Assembly: GCA_023415235.1 (NCBI GenBank)
Contig: JAEZLP010000035.1
Location: forward strand, 62,001-126,000
Source of the DNA: Bacillota bacterium
Lineage (GTDB): Bacteria; Bacillota; Clostridia; Peptostreptococcales; Anaerovoracaceae
Direction of reading: 5' to 3'
Length of the DNA: 64,000 nt
A model generated the notes under the pieces. The model was not told where the DNA came from, made no database searches, and was given only the letters and a program-made list of their open reading frames with translations. Shown here in pieces: positions 1 through 8,179 of the stretch; the first letter of the stretch is position 1, and the number at the start of each line of letters is the position of its first letter. The position numbers and the translations under genes are program-made.

Positions 1-484
1 CCCCTCTCATCACCTTTGCGGCAGCCATGACCGCATCGACAATCTGTTTGTATCCTGTGCAGCGGCAGATGTTCCTGTGCTTCTGGAACCAGTCGCGCAC
101 GTCCTCTCTTGTCGGATTGGGGTTTTCCGACAGCAGGGCATACGCCGATACGATGAAGCCCGGCGAGCAGAAGCCGCACTGCACCGCGCCGCAATTCATA
201 AATGCAACCTGCAGCGGATGGAGATGGTTCGGTGTGCCGATACCCTCAATGGTCGTTACCTTGCTGTACTCCTCTACAGTCTTGATTTTCTTTGTGCAGG
301 AGCGGATTACTTTTCCGTCCAGAATGACGGAACAGGAACCGCACACGCCTGTACCGCAGCCCACTTTCGTTCCTGTCAAGCCCAGTCGTCTGACCACGGT
401 AGCCAGAGTGTCCTTTTCCGGATCGCAGATGAACATCCGGTCGGCGCCGTTGATATTCAGCGTCATCTTTCTTAGTTGTTTCAT
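1..484 (-). CDS. Mop-type molybdenum aldehyde oxidoreductase, N-terminal part (cut by window edge)
   Basis: The minus-strand reading frame starts at ATG 484-482, behind a GGGAGG ribosome site, and runs off the left edge after about 161 codons without a stop. What is visible is the pair of [2Fe-2S] domains that open xanthine dehydrogenase-family enzymes: a plant-type cluster with Cys43, 48, 51 and 63, and a second cluster with Cys103, 106, 140 and 142. The stretch RDWFQKHRNICRCTGYK is nearly that of Desulfovibrio gigas Mop, and the cysteine spacing is the same with a +3 offset. I therefore expect a single-chain aldehyde oxidoreductase of about 900 residues carrying a molybdopterin cytosine dinucleotide cofactor, with the catalytic part outside the window. 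A separate small [2Fe-2S] subunit (XdhC/CoxS type) cannot be excluded. A Moco riboswitch and terminator lie in its leader. Confidence 0.88.
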   Translation of the reverse strand, partial: MKQLRKMTLNINGADRMFICDPEKDTLATVVRRLGLTGTKVGCGTGVCGSCSVILDGKVIRSCTKKIKTVEEYSKVTTIEGIGTPNHLHPLQVAFMNCGAVQCGFCSPGFIVSAYALLSENPNPTREDVRDWFQKHRNICRCTGYKQIVDAVMAAAKVMRG

Positions 485-580
485 GGTATAAACCTCCCGA
501 TCTTTTTAATTTTTTCTTGTCGTTCCGTGATTTTTTCCATGTCCTTATGGCTGGTGATTCAGCCCCTTTATCATCTCCTA

Positions 581-616
581 AAAATAAAAAATCCTATCCC
601 CGAAAAAGGATAGGAC
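581..616 (-). terminator. Terminator of the Mop-gene riboswitch
   Basis: An 8-bp stem (TCCTATCC / GGATAGGA) is followed on the minus strand by T6ATTTTT. It lies between the aptamer and the Mop start codon. Its 5' strand can pair with the aptamer 3' strand GGAAAGGA at 7 of 8 positions. Ligand binding that holds the aptamer strand would therefore free the terminator (OFF switch); that direction is my inference. Confidence 0.85.
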
Positions 617-638
617 AAAAGATGCTCTATCTTTGGCC

Positions 639-747
639 TTCTCCTTTCCAAACGCGGGAGGCCTGCGCGTTTCCGCACAAACCCATGTCCCTGGTTCCAT
701 AGCGCCGCCAAAAGGGCTTCCGCCACAGGAAACAAGGCTCGGAGAAA
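639..747 (-). promoter_or_regulatory. Moco (molybdenum/tungsten cofactor) riboswitch, canonical form
   Basis: On the minus strand a P1 stem UUCUCC/GGAGAA closes an aptamer carrying CUCCGAGCC at the 5' side, a long P2 arm with GUGGCGGAAGCCC and GGCGGCGCUAUGGAACC, a P3 arm UGUGCG-GAAA-CGCGCA, and the diagnostic 3' segment GCCUCCCG..UUUGGAAAGGAG. These match the known Moco RNA motif, for example that of E. coli moaA. It precedes the Mop-type oxidoreductase gene and is followed by a terminator. Confidence 0.9.
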
Positions 748-789
748 AGGTATTCAGTTTTTTGCCAGTACCAGTTTGTCTATAGTTTC

Positions 790-828
790 AGTTTATCAAC
801 GGCCGCATTCCGTGTCAACCGGAATGCG
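790..828 (-). promoter_or_regulatory. Promoter of the Mop gene with a palindrome over the -35 box
   Basis: On the minus strand TTGACA (818-813), a 17-bp spacer and TAAACT (795-790) form a sigma-A type promoter about 40 nt before the aptamer. An inverted repeat CGCATTCC-n9-GGAATGCG (804-828) is centred on the -35 box, where a bound repressor would block polymerase. The regulator is unknown. Confidence 0.7.
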
Positions 829-873
829 TGCAACAGCAATTACTTATATGCGGTCTTTTTGTACTGATTTGTT

Positions 874-931
874 ATTTGCCTGCATCCCCTGGAAATTACA
901 AAGCGATTTGCCTGCATCTCCCCGGAAGTTA
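874..931. repeat. Two direct copies of a ~25-bp element upstream of the Mop promoter
   Basis: ATTTGCCTGCATC followed by CCCTGGAAATTA (874-898) is repeated with small changes at 906-931, a period of about 32 bp or three helical turns. The pair lies between the end of the thiF-like gene and the -35 box at 813-818. That placement fits binding sites for an activator or repressor; no function is shown. Confidence 0.6.
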
Positions 932-943
932 GAATTCCAAGTC

Positions 944-1624
944 TTACATATTGAAGATTTCATAGTCGTGGTTAAGCAAGTCTATTGAGAGAAGCTGCCG
1001 ACGCAGAATCTCTCCCTTTCCCAGAAGCACCTTCAGCGCCTCCGCCACCTGAATGGACGCAACCAGAGCAGGGGTAAAGGAGGGATTTCCCAGCTCCGTT
1101 TCCATGCCCTTATTCTCATCGGAAGGATAAATTTGCTGAAGGGTCCTGTCCCCCGGCAATATGGTGGAAACCTGGCCGTACCACCCTGCAATCGCTCCGT
1201 GGACTAGCGGAAGGCCAAGCTTTTCACAGCCGGCTTCCAGTAGCTTTCGGGAGGCCATGTTGTCGAGGGCGTCCACCACCAGATCATGACCTTCTATGAT
1301 TCTGCAGCAGGTTTCCTCCGTCACGAATTCAGGAACGGGATGAACGGTTATATCGGAATTGACCTTCTTCATCCTCTCTTTTGCTGCTTCCGCCTTGCTT
1401 TTTCCAATGATGTCCTCAGAAGAAAGAAGCTGTCTGTTCAGATTGGTCTCATCGAATACATCCCCGTCTACTGCGGTAATCATCCCGATGCCCAGTCTTC
1501 CAAGCATTTCGATGACATAACCGCCCAGCCCTCCGCATCCGACGACGCAGACCTTGAAGCTTCTCAGTTTTTCGTTTTCTTCCTGACTCAGCATATTTCT
1601 GTTTCTGTTATATCGAGCTTTCAT
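944..1624 (-). CDS. ThiF/MoeB/HesA-family adenylyltransferase
   Basis: A protein of 226 residues of the E1-like superfamily that adenylates the C-terminal Gly-Gly of MoaD/ThiS-type sulfur carriers. Visible are the nucleotide-binding GCGGLGG loop (about residues 29-35), the aspartate following the second beta strand (VDGD), the NRQ motif, and the VVDALDN segment. The paired CxxC zinc-binding motifs of E. coli MoeB are absent, and the chain is shorter than MoeB (about 250). It is last in the tupB-tupC-moeA-moeA/PBP operon. Because three MoaD-like proteins ending in GG accompany the AOR genes at 19-27 kb, it may activate those carriers for pterin dithiolene formation; that partnership is inferred from context only. 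Confidence 0.85.
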   Translation of the reverse strand: MKARYNRNRNMLSQEENEKLRSFKVCVVGCGGLGGYVIEMLGRLGIGMITAVDGDVFDETNLNRQLLSSEDIIGKSKAEAAKERMKKVNSDITVHPVPEFVTEETCCRIIEGHDLVVDALDNMASRKLLEAGCEKLGLPLVHGAIAGWYGQVSTILPGDRTLQQIYPSDENKGMETELGNPSFTPALVASIQVAEALKVLLGKGEILRRQLLSIDLLNHDYEIFNM

Positions 1625-1681
1625 CCTCGCACCTCCGCAATCAGACCCGCCGGCCTCTTAATTAAGGCTCTTTGATATCGC

Positions 1682-3562
1682 TTATACCCCGTAGCCGCCC
1701 AGTTCCTTCAATATCTTTTCAAACTCACTGCTCTTCAGCACCTCGAGAAAGCCTTGTATTTTTTCGGTTTTCAGGTATTTTTCAGGAATTACAAAATCAT
1801 ACTCCTCAAAGCCGATGGAAATAAAGTCCAGACCCATGGCTTTTGCCGCCGAGGAGACCCCTACCCCAACATCTGCGGTTCCGCTTTCAACGGCTGCGGC
1901 CACCGCCATATGGGTGGTCATATCCCGTTCGTAGCCCCGGATCTGTCCGCCTTCTATCCCGCTTCTCTTCAGCAGGAAGTCGGTCAGTATCCTTGTTCCG
2001 GAACCCTTCTGCCTGTTGACAAACAAGACGTCGCTCCGTACCAGATCCTCTACGCTGCGGATTCCCTTCGGATTGCCCTTTGCAACCATAAAGCCCTGTT
2101 CCCGCCGCACTCCTTTGATCAGGGAAACCCTTTCTCCGGAAAGATACTTTTCTAGGTAGGAGCGGTTATATTCCCCCGTGTCCTCATCCAGCAAATGAAT
2201 CGGCGCCAGGTGAGCTTCTCCCCTTTTTATGGCCATGATGCCGCCCATGCTGCCCACATGAGCCGAGGATAAGGACAGACCCTTTCTTCCAAGAATGCTT
2301 CCGATATAGTCCATGATGAGATCATGGCTTCCGATTGATACGATGGTGTTTTCAATGTTGTCCATATCGGTCACCAGCGCTACCGGAGCTTCCTCTCCCG
2401 CCTCATACCCTTCGCTGTTTTTGGGGATGACCAGAATACCGTCCGCTTTGACCAAGGCCATGGTTACTCCCGCGCCCCGGTTGAGAGGCGTAGCGATGAG
2501 CTTGTCCCCCACCTTTCCCAGCTTGACTCTGATATACTCCCGGTATTTCAACGAGGAAATGATCCTCCTGGATACGACGGCTACCGCTGTCTCAGGCCGT
2601 TCCGGCGCTCTTCTTTGGAGCGCCCGTATGACCGGGCTTACAATTTCTTCAAAGACCAGAAACGCGGATCCAGGATAGCCGGGCACCCCAATCACCGGTT
2701 TTTCTCCCAACATCCCCAAAATTGTAGGTTTTCCGGGCTTGATGGCAATCCCGTGGAGAATCAGTTCTCCCAGATCGCCGATGAGCTGCGCCGTATAATC
2801 CCTGCTCCCCGCAGAGGAACCGGCATTGATGATCACCATGTGATTTCGCTCTGCCATCTCGAGAATTGCATTTTTCAGCTTTTCGTAATCATCCTCCACT
2901 GGGCTGATTCGTTCCGCGACTCCCCCCAGCTCCTCCACGATCGCCTGAAAGGTCCAGGAGTTGGCGTCGAAGGTCTTTCCCTTTTCCAAGCTGTCATAAT
3001 GATCCGTTATTTCATTCCCTGTGGGTATGATCCCAACCCTTATTTTCTCATAAACCCGGACGCTGGTAACCCCGCCGCTGAGGACAGCGCCGATATCCAT
3101 GGGCCGGATACAGTGGTTTTCCGGAAGGATCATTTCTCCCGCGACGATATCTTCGCCGATGGGGCGGATGTGCTGCCAAGGGGCTGCCTGAACCATGATT
3201 TTTACCTGGGTTTCGTTGAGCACCACCACGTCCTCAATCATAATGACACTATCATAAGGCTCCAGAATCCTGTGGCCCGTATTGATATACTCATAATCCG
3301 CTCCCCTTTCCAGAATCACGGGATTCGCCTCGCTGGCGGTAAAGGTCCTGTCGGAGATTACCATGATCCCGTCCATGGCTGCCGCATTGTGATTGGGTGA
3401 GGAAAGCCGCGCGATCACAGGAGCGGAGGTTGTCCTTCCCCGCGCCTCCCTGATGTCCACGAGTTCCGTAGCCACCCGGTCCATAGCCGGGCCGAGCTTC
3501 TCCAGGTAAAGAGAAACCGCATCCTCAATATCCGTATTGGACAGGTATATATTCCTTTCCAT
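1682..3562 (-). CDS. MoeA-type molybdopterin metal transferase fused to a periplasmic-binding-protein-like domain
   Basis: 626 residues. Residues 1 to about 405 are a MoeA domain (AMDGI, GDEI-like PTGNEI, NAGSSAGSRDY and GIAIKPGKPTILG with VPGYPGS), which inserts molybdate or tungstate into adenylylated molybdopterin. Residues about 410-626 are a PBP-like domain of the type fused to MoeA in many anaerobes and archaea (PF12727 class), with GSHDL, GSMGGIMAI, NRQKGSGTR and ADVGVG. That domain may bind molybdate, tungstate or a related anion. It starts 15 bp after the second moeA gene in the same operon as tupBC. The start ATG at 3562 follows AGGAGAGAGAACG. Having two MoeA paralogues side by side with a tungstate transporter suggests separate roles in Mo and W insertion (inference). 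Confidence 0.9.
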   Translation of the reverse strand: MERNIYLSNTDIEDAVSLYLEKLGPAMDRVATELVDIREARGRTTSAPVIARLSSPNHNAAAMDGIMVISDRTFTASEANPVILERGADYEYINTGHRILEPYDSVIMIEDVVVLNETQVKIMVQAAPWQHIRPIGEDIVAGEMILPENHCIRPMDIGAVLSGGVTSVRVYEKIRVGIIPTGNEITDHYDSLEKGKTFDANSWTFQAIVEELGGVAERISPVEDDYEKLKNAILEMAERNHMVIINAGSSAGSRDYTAQLIGDLGELILHGIAIKPGKPTILGMLGEKPVIGVPGYPGSAFLVFEEIVSPVIRALQRRAPERPETAVAVVSRRIISSLKYREYIRVKLGKVGDKLIATPLNRGAGVTMALVKADGILVIPKNSEGYEAGEEAPVALVTDMDNIENTIVSIGSHDLIMDYIGSILGRKGLSLSSAHVGSMGGIMAIKRGEAHLAPIHLLDEDTGEYNRSYLEKYLSGERVSLIKGVRREQGFMVAKGNPKGIRSVEDLVRSDVLFVNRQKGSGTRILTDFLLKRSGIEGGQIRGYERDMTTHMAVAAAVESGTADVGVGVSSAAKAMGLDFISIGFEEYDFVIPEKYLKTEKIQGFLEVLKSSEFEKILKELGGYGV

Positions 3563-3576
3563 CGTTCTCTCTCCTC

Positions 3577-4890
3577 CTAACGTCCGATCAATGTAACTTC
3601 CACGCTGGCATCGGCCTTGACTCCTTCCGAAAGGGAGGATATCTTCACATAACCATCGGCCAGCATTAACTGGCTGATGGAACCTGATTTGGCGTGAATC
3701 GGCTCAGCAATCCATTCCGTTTCCGCGCCGCTTTCGCATCCCGGTTTTCCAACGGATCGCTTCAGCGATACCAGCTGATAGGTTTCTCTTCCTTCGCCGG
3801 CATGGATATTCTCCGTGATCCGGGCCGTCAGACGGATGGGTTCCTCCTCGTTGTGAAAGAAATAGGATTTCATAAAATCATTGACGATCACATCATAGGC
3901 AACGATGGCCGCCATAGGATGGCCCGGCAGGCCAACCACCAGCTTGCGTCCCGTGGTTTTTTTCTGCCCGCCCGGAGTAGCCTCTTCCGCCTCAATGATG
4001 CCGATAATGGTGGGTTTGCCCGGTTTCATGGCGATCCCGTGGGTAATCACACCGGGCTTTCCCATGGAATCGATGATCTCAGCGGTCATATCCTTATTTC
4101 CCGCCGAACTCCCCCCGGACAATAGTACGATATCGCTTTGCGTCAGGGCTGTTTCCAATGCGCCGCGAAGCAGACGGCTTACATCGGGAACCTTCTTGAT
4201 CCATTGAATTTCCGCGCCGGTAGCCTCGGCAAACGCGGCTATGGAATAGGAGTTGATATCCCTTACCTCTCCAGGTCCCGGAGTTTCCGTAATCTCTATA
4301 ATCTCATCCCCGGTTGAAAGGATGGATACTCTCGGTTTTGTGAATACCGCCACTGGATCCTTCCCTATGGCGGCCAGCATTCCTACATCTTTAACGGTAA
4401 TACGATGTCCCTTGGAAAACAGAAGCTGATCCTTTTTGAAATCATCTCCCCGGTTCATCAGTCCCGAGTTGGGAGCCACAGAACGGGTAACCGCTATGGT
4501 TTTCTCATCAAGGGCTTCCACATATTCAATCATGACGACTGCGTCGGCTCCCTCCGGAAGCATCCCGCCGGTGGGGACATAGACGGCCTGTCCCGGATTC
4601 AGCCGTATGTGGCAGGCCTTCCCCATTTCAACCTCGCCTACAACATCAAGAAAGACCGGAGCGCTTTCTCCGGTTCCGAAGGTGTCCCTGGCAACCACTG
4701 CATAGCCGTCCACCACCGATCTGGTAAACTGGGGAATATCCGTATCCGATCGGATCTCCTCCGCGAGATAACGGCTTACCGCGTCCCGAAGGGGCACGTA
4801 TTCTTTGGACAGCTGAAAGCTCTCCTCATTAAAATATAGCTTTAACTTATCTTTTACCTCTTTGACTGTATCAACCTTTAACAGCTTCAT
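3577..4890 (-). CDS. moeA: Molybdopterin molybdenumtransferase MoeA
   Basis: 437 residues, the usual MoeA length. MoeA releases AMP from adenylyl-molybdopterin and inserts the oxyanion, giving Moco (or, for tungstate, Tuco). Visible signatures are RSVVDGYAV near residue 60, the STGDEI segment, LSGGSSAGNKD, ITHGIAMKPGKPTIIG and GLPGHPMAA, followed by a C-terminal beta-barrel domain (about residues 355-437). It sits between tupC, 21 bp upstream, and the moeA/PBP fusion, 14 bp downstream. All are co-directional and probably form one transcript. Whether it handles Mo, W or both cannot be read from the sequence. Confidence 0.93.
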   Translation of the reverse strand: MKLLKVDTVKEVKDKLKLYFNEESFQLSKEYVPLRDAVSRYLAEEIRSDTDIPQFTRSVVDGYAVVARDTFGTGESAPVFLDVVGEVEMGKACHIRLNPGQAVYVPTGGMLPEGADAVVMIEYVEALDEKTIAVTRSVAPNSGLMNRGDDFKKDQLLFSKGHRITVKDVGMLAAIGKDPVAVFTKPRVSILSTGDEIIEITETPGPGEVRDINSYSIAAFAEATGAEIQWIKKVPDVSRLLRGALETALTQSDIVLLSGGSSAGNKDMTAEIIDSMGKPGVITHGIAMKPGKPTIIGIIEAEEATPGGQKKTTGRKLVVGLPGHPMAAIVAYDVIVNDFMKSYFFHNEEEPIRLTARITENIHAGEGRETYQLVSLKRSVGKPGCESGAETEWIAEPIHAKSGSISQLMLADGYVKISSLSEGVKADASVEVTLIGR

Positions 4891-4911
4891 ACCCCGCCTG
4901 TCTCCCTCTTT

Positions 4912-5652
4912 CTACAATGTCAGCAATTCCCCGGAAACAAACCTTCTCGTCTGTTCCAGTTCCGGTTCCTTCAATACCTTTTCCCCCGGGCCGAACTCCA
5001 CGATCCTGCCTCTGTCCATAAAAAGGATCTCATCGCATAGTCTTCTGGCCTGCACAAGATTATGTGTGATCAGGATTACCGTAGTTCCCTCCTCATGATT
5101 GATTTTCCGAAGCATCCGCTCAATCTCGGCAGTGGTGGAAGGATCTACGTTTGCAGTCGGCTCATCCAGAAGCAAAAGCTCTGGGTGAAAGGACAGGGCT
5201 CTGGCCAGCGCCACCTTTTGGGTCTCCCCTCCGGAAAGCTTCCAGCTTTTTTGTTTCCGGAAGGCCGTCAGGCCCAGCTCCTCTGTCAATTCCGTCACTC
5301 TCTCCTCGACCTTCTCTGGCTCCCATCCCCTGAGCTTAAGCGGATAGGCTATATTTTTCTCCACAGACGTGCGAATGAGATAGGGAGTCTGGAACACCAG
5401 GGTCATTTTCCCATAAGGCGGCGTCTGCAGCTCCTCATCGCTGTAAAATATACTCCCGCCGGTGGGTTTCATCAGTCCTGCGATCAGGTTCAGAAGAGTG
5501 CTTTTCCCCGCGCCGTTGGGTCCTATGATTCCTACGAGGGCGCCTCTTTTAATTTGAAGATTTTCGATTTCAAGCACTTTGCGGCCATCGTATTCTTTGA
5601 TTAGTTTTTCTATCTTTAAATGCATAATCTTTGACCTTTCGCTCTGTCTCAT
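4912..5652 (-). CDS. tupC: Tungstate ABC transporter ATP-binding protein TupC
   Basis: 246-residue ABC ATPase: Walker A GPNGAGKS (about 43-50), signature LSGGETQ (about 143-149), Walker B LLLLDEPTANVD and the H-loop ITH. It would drive tungstate import with TupB and TupA. The ATG at 5652 overlaps the tupB stop by 4 bp (ATGA). An internal ATG at 5625 (MHLKIEKL) has its own AAAGG site and is a real alternative start. The assignment to tungstate rather than molybdate rests on the TupB and TupA homologues and on the neighbouring moeA genes, because the ATPase alone does not tell. Confidence 0.87.
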   Translation of the reverse strand: MRQSERSKIMHLKIEKLIKEYDGRKVLEIENLQIKRGALVGIIGPNGAGKSTLLNLIAGLMKPTGGSIFYSDEELQTPPYGKMTLVFQTPYLIRTSVEKNIAYPLKLRGWEPEKVEERVTELTEELGLTAFRKQKSWKLSGGETQKVALARALSFHPELLLLDEPTANVDPSTTAEIERMLRKINHEEGTTVILITHNLVQARRLCDEILFMDRGRIVEFGPGEKVLKEPELEQTRRFVSGELLTL

Positions 5653-6341
5653 TCACCCTTTTGCTGGACATTATACAGGAATGTGTTGATCAGGAATGCA
5701 AGGATCAGCAAAACGATCCCAACCGCAATGGCGGTGCTGTAGTCCCCCATGCTTTTCAGCTGGGCGATATAGGTCGTCATAACTCTGGTTTTCCCTTTGA
5801 TATTTCCTCCGACGATCATAACCGCGCCTACCTCGGAAAGGGCTCGTCCCAGTCCGGTTACAATGGCAGCCAAGATCCCGATCCGAAGGTCGAAGATCAA
5901 CAGCTTCAGAGCTTCCGTACGCCCCGCGCCAAGAGTTGTCGCAAGGGCTTTTATTCTGGGCGCCTTGTCTCTGACAATATTGTAGGTTAGTCCCGTGATA
6001 ATCGGGGTAACGAGGCAGACCTGAGCGATGATCATGGCAGTCGGCGTATAGGTCAGTCCCCAGGAGCCCAGCGGACCTCTGCGCATGATGAGCAGAAATA
6101 CTACCAAGCCGGCGATAACGGGAGGCATGCTCATGAAGGTGTAAATGATACGCAGTAATGCATTTTTCAGCGGGAAGTTATGGGTTCCGATGAGAGCGCC
6201 GAAGGGTACGCCAAGACACGTTGCTATGACAACGGAAGAAAGGGATACCATCAAGGACAGCCCAACAATTTCATATAGCTCGGGATTGCCGGTGAAGAGA
6301 AGTTTGATTGCGGCCCGAAAACCGATTGCGATCTCCTCCAT
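5649..6341 (-). CDS. tupB: Tungstate ABC transporter permease TupB
   Basis: 230 residues with about five to six hydrophobic segments, typical for the ModB/TupB family of inner-membrane permeases. The cytoplasmic EAA-like loop (ALATTLGAGRTEALKLLIFD, then GLGRALSEVGAVMIVGG) contacts the ATPase. First gene of a leftward operon tupB-tupC-moeA-moeA/PBP-thiF. Its binding-protein partner tupA is not upstream but 0.8 kb away behind an opposite-strand gene, so tupA and tupBC have separate promoters. Only tupA has the riboswitch leader. Confidence 0.9.
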   Translation of the reverse strand: MEEIAIGFRAAIKLLFTGNPELYEIVGLSLMVSLSSVVIATCLGVPFGALIGTHNFPLKNALLRIIYTFMSMPPVIAGLVVFLLIMRRGPLGSWGLTYTPTAMIIAQVCLVTPIITGLTYNIVRDKAPRIKALATTLGAGRTEALKLLIFDLRIGILAAIVTGLGRALSEVGAVMIVGGNIKGKTRVMTTYIAQLKSMGDYSTAIAVGIVLLILAFLINTFLYNVQQKGE

Positions 6342-6446
6342 GATACGCTCCTTTCATGAAATCTTAAGAACCAAAGAAGTCGGAGGCATTTGTTTCACCC
6401 CCGGTCCATTCAATTTTAACATATTTTTAGATGCCCCTCCAATGAA

Positions 6447-6473
6447 AATATGCTAAGATATGCATAGCATATT
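6447..6473. promoter_or_regulatory. Palindrome in the tupB / cyclo-ligase divergent promoter region
   Basis: Perfect 9-bp arms AATATGCTA and TAGCATATT separated by 9 bp. It lies between the divergent tupB and 5-formyl-THF cyclo-ligase genes, upstream of a weak leftward -10 (TTAAAAT, about 6413-6420). It could be an operator; the binding protein is unknown, and I did not recognise a ModE or TunR site. Confidence 0.5.
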
Positions 6474-6501
6474 ACAGACGATAGGAAGGTGAACCATTTC
6501 G

Positions 6502-7080
6502 ATGTCGGACAAAATTACGCTTCGCAAACAAATTCTGAGAATAAGAGCTTCCCTGCCTCCGCATATCCTGCGCAGGTCCGGAATCGCGGCTGCCGAAAAG
6601 CTTGCTGCAATGAAGCAATTCATCGATGCAAAGACGGTAATGGCTTATATGGACTTCCGCAATGAGGTTCCCACCGGAATGATTATTGAAAGGATTCGAA
6701 GCTCGGGAAAGAAGCTGGTGCTTCCCTTCACGGACAAGAATTTTAATATCATACCTTACGAGATCCCCGAAGAAGGAAAGCTAACGGATTATCTTGTCAC
6801 ATCCGCCTACGGCATCGCGGAACCGGATCCGAATCTCTGCAGAGAAGCCGATCCGAGCAGCATTGATCTGATTATTATTCCCGGAAGCGCATTCGATCAA
6901 TACGAAAACCGGATGGGCTATGGAAAAGGCTGCTACGACAGATTTCTCGCCGGGCTTCCGTCTGTGTCCTTTAAGCTGGCTCTCGCATATGACTTTCAAG
7001 TACTGCCTTGCATTCCTGCCGATCCGACCGACGTCAGAATGGATATGATCCTGACCATCAGTACGGCAGACGCCCTATAA
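6502..7080 (+). CDS. 5-formyltetrahydrofolate cyclo-ligase
   Basis: 192 residues, the family's usual length. It converts 5-formyl-THF to 5,10-methenyl-THF with ATP, rescuing folate in one-carbon metabolism. Signatures are the N-terminal LRKQILRIRASL, the central FRNEVPTGMII, and the C-terminal ATP/folate segment NRMGYGKGCYDRFL. The ATG at 6502 follows AGGAAGGTG at 10 bp. It is a single gene on the plus strand, divergent from tupB and convergent with tupA, so it splits the tungstate transporter genes. No functional link to tungsten is evident. Confidence 0.93.
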   Translation: MSDKITLRKQILRIRASLPPHILRRSGIAAAEKLAAMKQFIDAKTVMAYMDFRNEVPTGMIIERIRSSGKKLVLPFTDKNFNIIPYEIPEEGKLTDYLVTSAYGIAEPDPNLCREADPSSIDLIIIPGSAFDQYENRMGYGKGCYDRFLAGLPSVSFKLALAYDFQVLPCIPADPTDVRMDMILTISTADAL

Positions 7081-7116
7081 TAGAAACCGCAGACGCCCTA
7101 TGACAGAAGTTGCAAA

Positions 7117-7146
7117 CTGCCGAAAACCATCACCGGTTTTCGGCAG
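7117..7146. terminator. Hairpin between convergent cyclo-ligase and tupA genes
   Basis: A 12-bp perfect stem CTGCCGAAAACC / GGTTTTCGGCAG with a 6-nt loop lies between two converging genes. The flanking T runs are short (TTCTTACTT on plus, TTTGC on minus). It is probably a bidirectional terminator. Confidence 0.75.
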
Positions 7147-7185
7147 TTCTTACTTGTGTTACGGATTCTCTCGTTTCAAGCTCTG

Positions 7186-8067
7186 TTATTCCGCTGCCGC
7201 AGCATTCGGGGTGAAGAGAGCCGCACCATATTTGTCTTTACCATATTCGCCGATCAGCGCCTGGGTTTCCTTGGATAATATCCATTCCTGGAAGGCAAGG
7301 GCTCCCTCTGCGTTGATCTGGTCATTCTTGGACGGATCCACAACCATGACTCCATATTGATTGAAAAGATCCTTGTCGCCCTCGGTTACGATCTGAAGGT
7401 CGGTACCCTCGGACATATTCAGCCAGGTGGCTCTGTCTGACAGGGTGTATCCAAGCATTTCATTTGTCATGGTAATCACATCGCCCATTCCCTTGCCGGA
7501 TTCAACATACCATTCTCCGGAAGGCTCCAGTCCCAGCTTGCTCCAGATGGACAGCTCCTTCTTATGGGTTCCTGATTCATCCGCTCTGGAAACAAAGGTT
7601 ACCTGATCATCATATATTTTCTGAAAAGCCGCTTGAGCCTTGTCGGGAGCAGCAGCCTTGATGCCGGCCGGATCGTCCGTCGGACCAAGAATTACGAAAT
7701 CATTGTACATGACATCATATCTGGCCGGGCTGTGTCCATTGGCAACAAACTCCTTTTCCGCTGCAGGCGAATGGACCAGAAGCACATCGGCTTCCCCGTT
7801 CTCGCCCATGGTCATGGCTTCGCCGGAACCGACTGCAATCACATCCACTTCATAGCCGGTTTTCGCAGTGAAGTCGGGCAGGATCACATCCAGCAATCCG
7901 CTGTCCTGGGTGCTTGTGGTGGTGGCAAGGATGATCGTTCCGATAATTTCAGCGGGACCTTCCGCCTCTCCCTGCTGTTCCGCGGGATCTTCCTTCCCAC
8001 AGCCTGCAAATACAGCCAATACCATCATCAGTACAAGTAAAAGTGCCAGCAGTTTTTTTGATTTCAT
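7186..8067 (-). CDS. tupA: Tungstate-binding lipoprotein TupA
   Basis: 293 residues. A lipoprotein signal (MKSKKLLALLL...VFAGC, cleavage before Cys23) anchors it outside the membrane. The mature protein begins with an acidic linker and then TTTSTQDSGLLD, the hallmark anion-binding segment of TupA. Next come VGSGEAM and DVLLVHSP, and FVSRADESGTHKKE at mid-protein. TupA binds tungstate with much higher affinity than molybdate and hands it to TupBC. The gene stands alone, convergent with the cyclo-ligase, under a Moco-family riboswitch with a terminator. Cofactor status should therefore gate tungstate uptake through the binding protein only. Confidence 0.92.
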   Translation of the reverse strand: MKSKKLLALLLVLMMVLAVFAGCGKEDPAEQQGEAEGPAEIIGTIILATTTSTQDSGLLDVILPDFTAKTGYEVDVIAVGSGEAMTMGENGEADVLLVHSPAAEKEFVANGHSPARYDVMYNDFVILGPTDDPAGIKAAAPDKAQAAFQKIYDDQVTFVSRADESGTHKKELSIWSKLGLEPSGEWYVESGKGMGDVITMTNEMLGYTLSDRATWLNMSEGTDLQIVTEGDKDLFNQYGVMVVDPSKNDQINAEGALAFQEWILSKETQALIGEYGKDKYGAALFTPNAAAAE

Positions 8068-8132
8068 CTTTTTTCTCCTCCAGTTTTCTGTTCAAATTAC
8101 TGTAGTTACTGAATAAAAAAACCCATTAATAC

Positions 8133-8160
8133 GAAAAAATCCTTTGCATACGCAAAGGAA
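8133..8160 (-). terminator. Terminator of the tupA riboswitch
   Basis: Stem CCTTTGC-GTAT-GCAAAGG followed on the minus strand by TTTTTT. Its 5' strand UUCCUUU is perfectly complementary to AAAGGAA at the aptamer 3' end, so aptamer formation would release it to terminate (OFF switch, inferred). Confidence 0.85.
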
Positions 8161-8179
8161 TCTGTTCACGATTAATGAG

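Noticed and set aside
517..702. 61-codon plus-strand frame near the left end
   Set aside because: It overlaps the Mop-gene terminator and aptamer on the other strand.
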